In this document: positions 50,577 through 52,155 of the stretch, piece after piece
How the letters are laid out: the number at the start of each line of letters is the position of its first letter
How positions within the stretch are numbered: the first letter of the stretch is position 1
NCBI GenBank assembly: GCA_020050685.1
Contig: JAGVKG010000003.1
Span: 1-52,155 of the forward strand
Source of the DNA: Candidatus Obscuribacterales bacterium
GTDB lineage: Bacteria; Cyanobacteriota; Vampirovibrionia; Obscuribacterales; Obscuribacteraceae
Length of the DNA stretch: 52,155 nucleotides
Direction of reading: 5' to 3'
The notes under the pieces: model-generated
The model's database searches: none
What the model saw: only the letters and a program-made list of their open reading frames with translations
Told to the model about the DNA's origin: nothing
Position numbers and translations under genes: made by a program

Positions 50577-51527
50577 ATGACGACAACGATTGAAGGAAAA
50601 GTTGTGTGGGGAAAGATCAGGGATATTTCGGGGAATATCGAAGGTACTGAAATAGAAGGCACGTTAATATTTCTGCGTGCTGATCCATCCGATCGACCGA
50701 TGCAGGATTGTGTATACAACCTAGTTGCGTCAGGTAAGTCCTGGTCGGAACAAGATGAGCTAAGACAGTTTGCCGGCCATCAATGCAAAGTAACTGGTCA
50801 GTTGACAGAGGTAGGCTATCATATTGTATTTGTTGTGACTACGATCGAAGCAACTGACGACACGTGCGAAGTGAGAAAAGAATTCAAGGAACGGCGACCA
50901 TTCGGTGCTTTGGCTGCGAGTGCATTGGAATCGGTGAAAAGCCTGGAGAGCGCACGGGAAACGACAGTACTTTATCTTAAAAGTCTGGCAACGAATGATT
51001 TCCTCATGGCCAAGCAAGCGCGTGTTGAAGTGCACGTTCCAATCTTCGACGGATGTTGCGATGAAGCGTGTCGCAAGGACTGCGAGTTGTATTTAGAGGC
51101 AGAGCAACTGTGGCTCAAGCTGCTGAGCAAGCGTCATGAATATTCCGATGCGAAGCGGATACAGGAACTGCACCACAGCCAACATCAAAGCGCGGTGTCG
51201 ATGCTTGTGAACAAGCTTCCAGGTACCGGAGAAAACCTGGGGATGTTTCAATATCGTCCTGTCTCGGTTACGTGTAAGTCCAGCGCGAGATTGGCAGACG
51301 GCAGTTACCTGACGATATCAGTGACTGCTGAAGGTGTATTTGTCTACACAAACAAAGCGAAACGGAACCTCGACGAGATGGCGAGCCAGCACTTCCAAAA
51401 GAGCTACCAACATCTGGAAAATCCAAAAGTTGGAACGACCAACATCAAAAGCGATGTGGAGGTTGTTTACAAACACGGCAGTCACATAGCGATGAGCTTG
51501 CATACGACTATAACGAAAGATCGCTAA
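50577..51527 (+). CDS. hypothetical protein, 316 aa
   Basis: TGAGGA about ten bases upstream supports ATG 50577. Other in-frame ATGs (50529, 50562) exist. An N-terminal beta domain (VVWGKIRDISGNIEGTEIEGT...HQCKVTGQLTEVGYHIVFVVTTI) could be an OB-like barrel. The middle is helical (ESVKSLESARETTVLYLKSL). A Cys cluster (DGCCDEACRKDC, ~160-172) is striking and might bind metal. The C-terminus is basic. No named family. It is flanked by two sister hairpins. Confidence 0.6.
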   Translation: MTTTIEGKVVWGKIRDISGNIEGTEIEGTLIFLRADPSDRPMQDCVYNLVASGKSWSEQDELRQFAGHQCKVTGQLTEVGYHIVFVVTTIEATDDTCEVRKEFKERRPFGALAASALESVKSLESARETTVLYLKSLATNDFLMAKQARVEVHVPIFDGCCDEACRKDCELYLEAEQLWLKLLSKRHEYSDAKRIQELHHSQHQSAVSMLVNKLPGTGENLGMFQYRPVSVTCKSSARLADGSYLTISVTAEGVFVYTNKAKRNLDEMASQHFQKSYQHLENPKVGTTNIKSDVEVVYKHGSHIAMSLHTTITKDR

Positions 51528-51564
51528 ACAGGTGGCAAATTGCTCTTGTCGCCAAGAAGATGGA

Positions 51565-51603
51565 TATTGAGGTGCGGATTCCCAAAGGAGTTCGCACCTC
51601 AAT
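51565..51603. terminator. bidirectional terminator, sister copy of 50374
   Basis: ATTGAGGTGCG pairs with CGCACCTCAAT, followed by AACGTCAC, the same ends as the hairpin at 50374. It serves the 50577 gene and, on minus, the YgiT gene. Confidence 0.75.
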
Positions 51604-51607
51604 AACG

Positions 51608-51835
51608 TCACGCTACCTGATATTCCCGAATCACGACAATTACTTTGTCCTTTTCGGCCTTTTTGGCGATCTTATCAATCTGCTTTGAGGTGGCCTCGTC
51701 AAAGTAACCCTCTCCACATTGCGTGCAGACCTCTGCGGGCACAGACCTAATAATTATGGTTGAACCTTCTCGATCAAATGTGACTGTAGTGGTACCTGGT
51801 TTTGTTTCACCGGTTTTACAAATGACACATTTCAT
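51608..51835 (-). CDS. YgiT/MqsA-type zinc-finger antitoxin
   Basis: MKCVICKTGETKPG and VCTQCGEGYFDEATS give the CxxC...CxxC zinc finger of YgiT-type proteins. The tail (IDKIAKKAEKDKVIVVIREYQ) is shorter than in MqsA. The start overlaps the upstream toxin gene by four bases (ATGA). It is predicted to bind and neutralise the DUF4258 protein. Confidence 0.82.
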   Translation of the reverse strand: MKCVICKTGETKPGTTTVTFDREGSTIIIRSVPAEVCTQCGEGYFDEATSKQIDKIAKKAEKDKVIVVIREYQVA

Positions 51836-52122
51836 TTGCGTTTTCTCCTGCTACTGAACGTGGAATCCCATTTATCGACATCCGGCTCGTACACGGTAAC
51901 GATTATTCTTTCTTTTCTATTATAGTCCTTGGCCACTACGACATGGATAGTCCTTCCCTTAATTGTTCCCGTTAGCAGGTCGCATGGATATGGTTTAGCA
52001 TGGGGATATGTCTGGATAACTTCTCCATTGTTCACAATCTCTTCGATGTCCGTGTGCTCAATTCCGCGTGTAAGCATACGCTCACGAGCATGATTCGTAA
52101 TTATGAGTTCGAAATGAAACAT
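51832..52122 (-). CDS. DUF4258 family toxin-like protein
   Basis: FELIITNHARERMLTRGIEHTDIEEIV followed by GEVIQTYPHAKPYPCDLLTGTIKGRTIHVVVAKDYNRKERIIVTVYEPD matches DUF4258, a small family repeatedly paired with YgiT-type antitoxins. ATG 52122 (MFHFELII) starts the domain, although an in-frame ATG at 52143 is possible. It overlaps the YgiT gene, so the two form one toxin-antitoxin operon. RNase activity is inferred from family context. Confidence 0.8.
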   Translation of the reverse strand: MFHFELIITNHARERMLTRGIEHTDIEEIVNNGEVIQTYPHAKPYPCDLLTGTIKGRTIHVVVAKDYNRKERIIVTVYEPDVDKWDSTFSSRRKRK

Positions 52123-52155
52123 GGTACTTGTCCCGCCTGACAATAGCCGATCGAG

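Noticed and set aside
1-52155. CRISPR array, insertion sequence or prophage
   Set aside because: No regularly spaced repeats, no transposase or integrase and no phage structural genes were seen. The dispersed repeats are irregularly spaced.

Overview
The window is a bacterial chromosomal segment of moderate GC that looks mostly accessory. It holds one clear core gene, prfB (release factor 2), with the classic programmed +1 frameshift, plus a few housekeeping enzymes: cytidine deaminase, a DAO-type FAD oxidoreductase and a SAM methyltransferase. Most of the other proteins are secreted, lipid-modified or membrane proteins that I cannot name. There are no phage, plasmid or CRISPR signatures. Signal peptides, lipoboxes and an RpoD-like sigma factor fit a Gram-negative-type or deep-branching bacterium. 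A non-photosynthetic cyanobacterial relative (Melainabacteria/Obscuribacter type) is my guess, not something the sequence proves.

Layout. 0-3.3 kb: Dabb protein, small unknown genes, then two toxin-antitoxin pairs on the minus strand (MazE/MazF-like, Phd/PIN) with 9-bp operator-like repeats. 3.4-12 kb: cdd with a TPR protein, unknown proteins, a methyltransferase with a structured leader, two paralogous IPT/TIG secreted proteins, and an FAD oxidoreductase whose stop codon lies inside a dispersed repeat. 12-13.3 kb: prfB. 13.8-24 kb: a proteolysis-rich stretch with a secreted papain-like protein, an S41 C-terminal processing protease, a divergent ClpC (degenerate first ATPase domain, no middle domain) and a catalytically intact ClpP. 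24-27.6 kb: an amphipathic-helix protein, a roughly 370-nt highly structured RNA candidate, an alpha/beta hydrolase and a CopG-like antitoxin. 27.7-43.8 kb: an almost entirely minus-strand array of small secreted or unknown genes, a two-domain M16 metallopeptidase, lipoproteins, and two sigma factors, one with a second region-4-like helix-turn-helix.

43.8-45.2 kb is gene-free but contains a nested structured RNA candidate with two tRNA-like T-arm/acceptor/CCA ends whose acceptor strands are complementary to each other in swapped order. 45.2-50.3 kb is a block of four paralogous membrane proteins in A-B-B-A order. Each has N-terminal membrane helices and a cytosolic or periplasmic domain with an invariant HxE and, about 130-145 residues later, WTCxS. 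I read this as a circularly permuted NlpC/P60 (YiiX/LRAT-like) papain fold. The window ends with another toxin-antitoxin pair (DUF4258/YgiT zinc finger).

Two sequence-level themes run through the window. Many genes sit between long, often perfect hairpins placed between one stop codon and the next ribosome-binding site, many without a T-tract. A dispersed palindromic repeat (TGTCATCCTGAG...GAAGGACCTCTC and its complement) occurs at least eight times in full or partial form. Functionally, regulated and envelope proteolysis (S41, ClpCP, M16, papain-like families) together with alternative sigma factors suggests a cell-envelope or stress-related accessory region. That link is inference.
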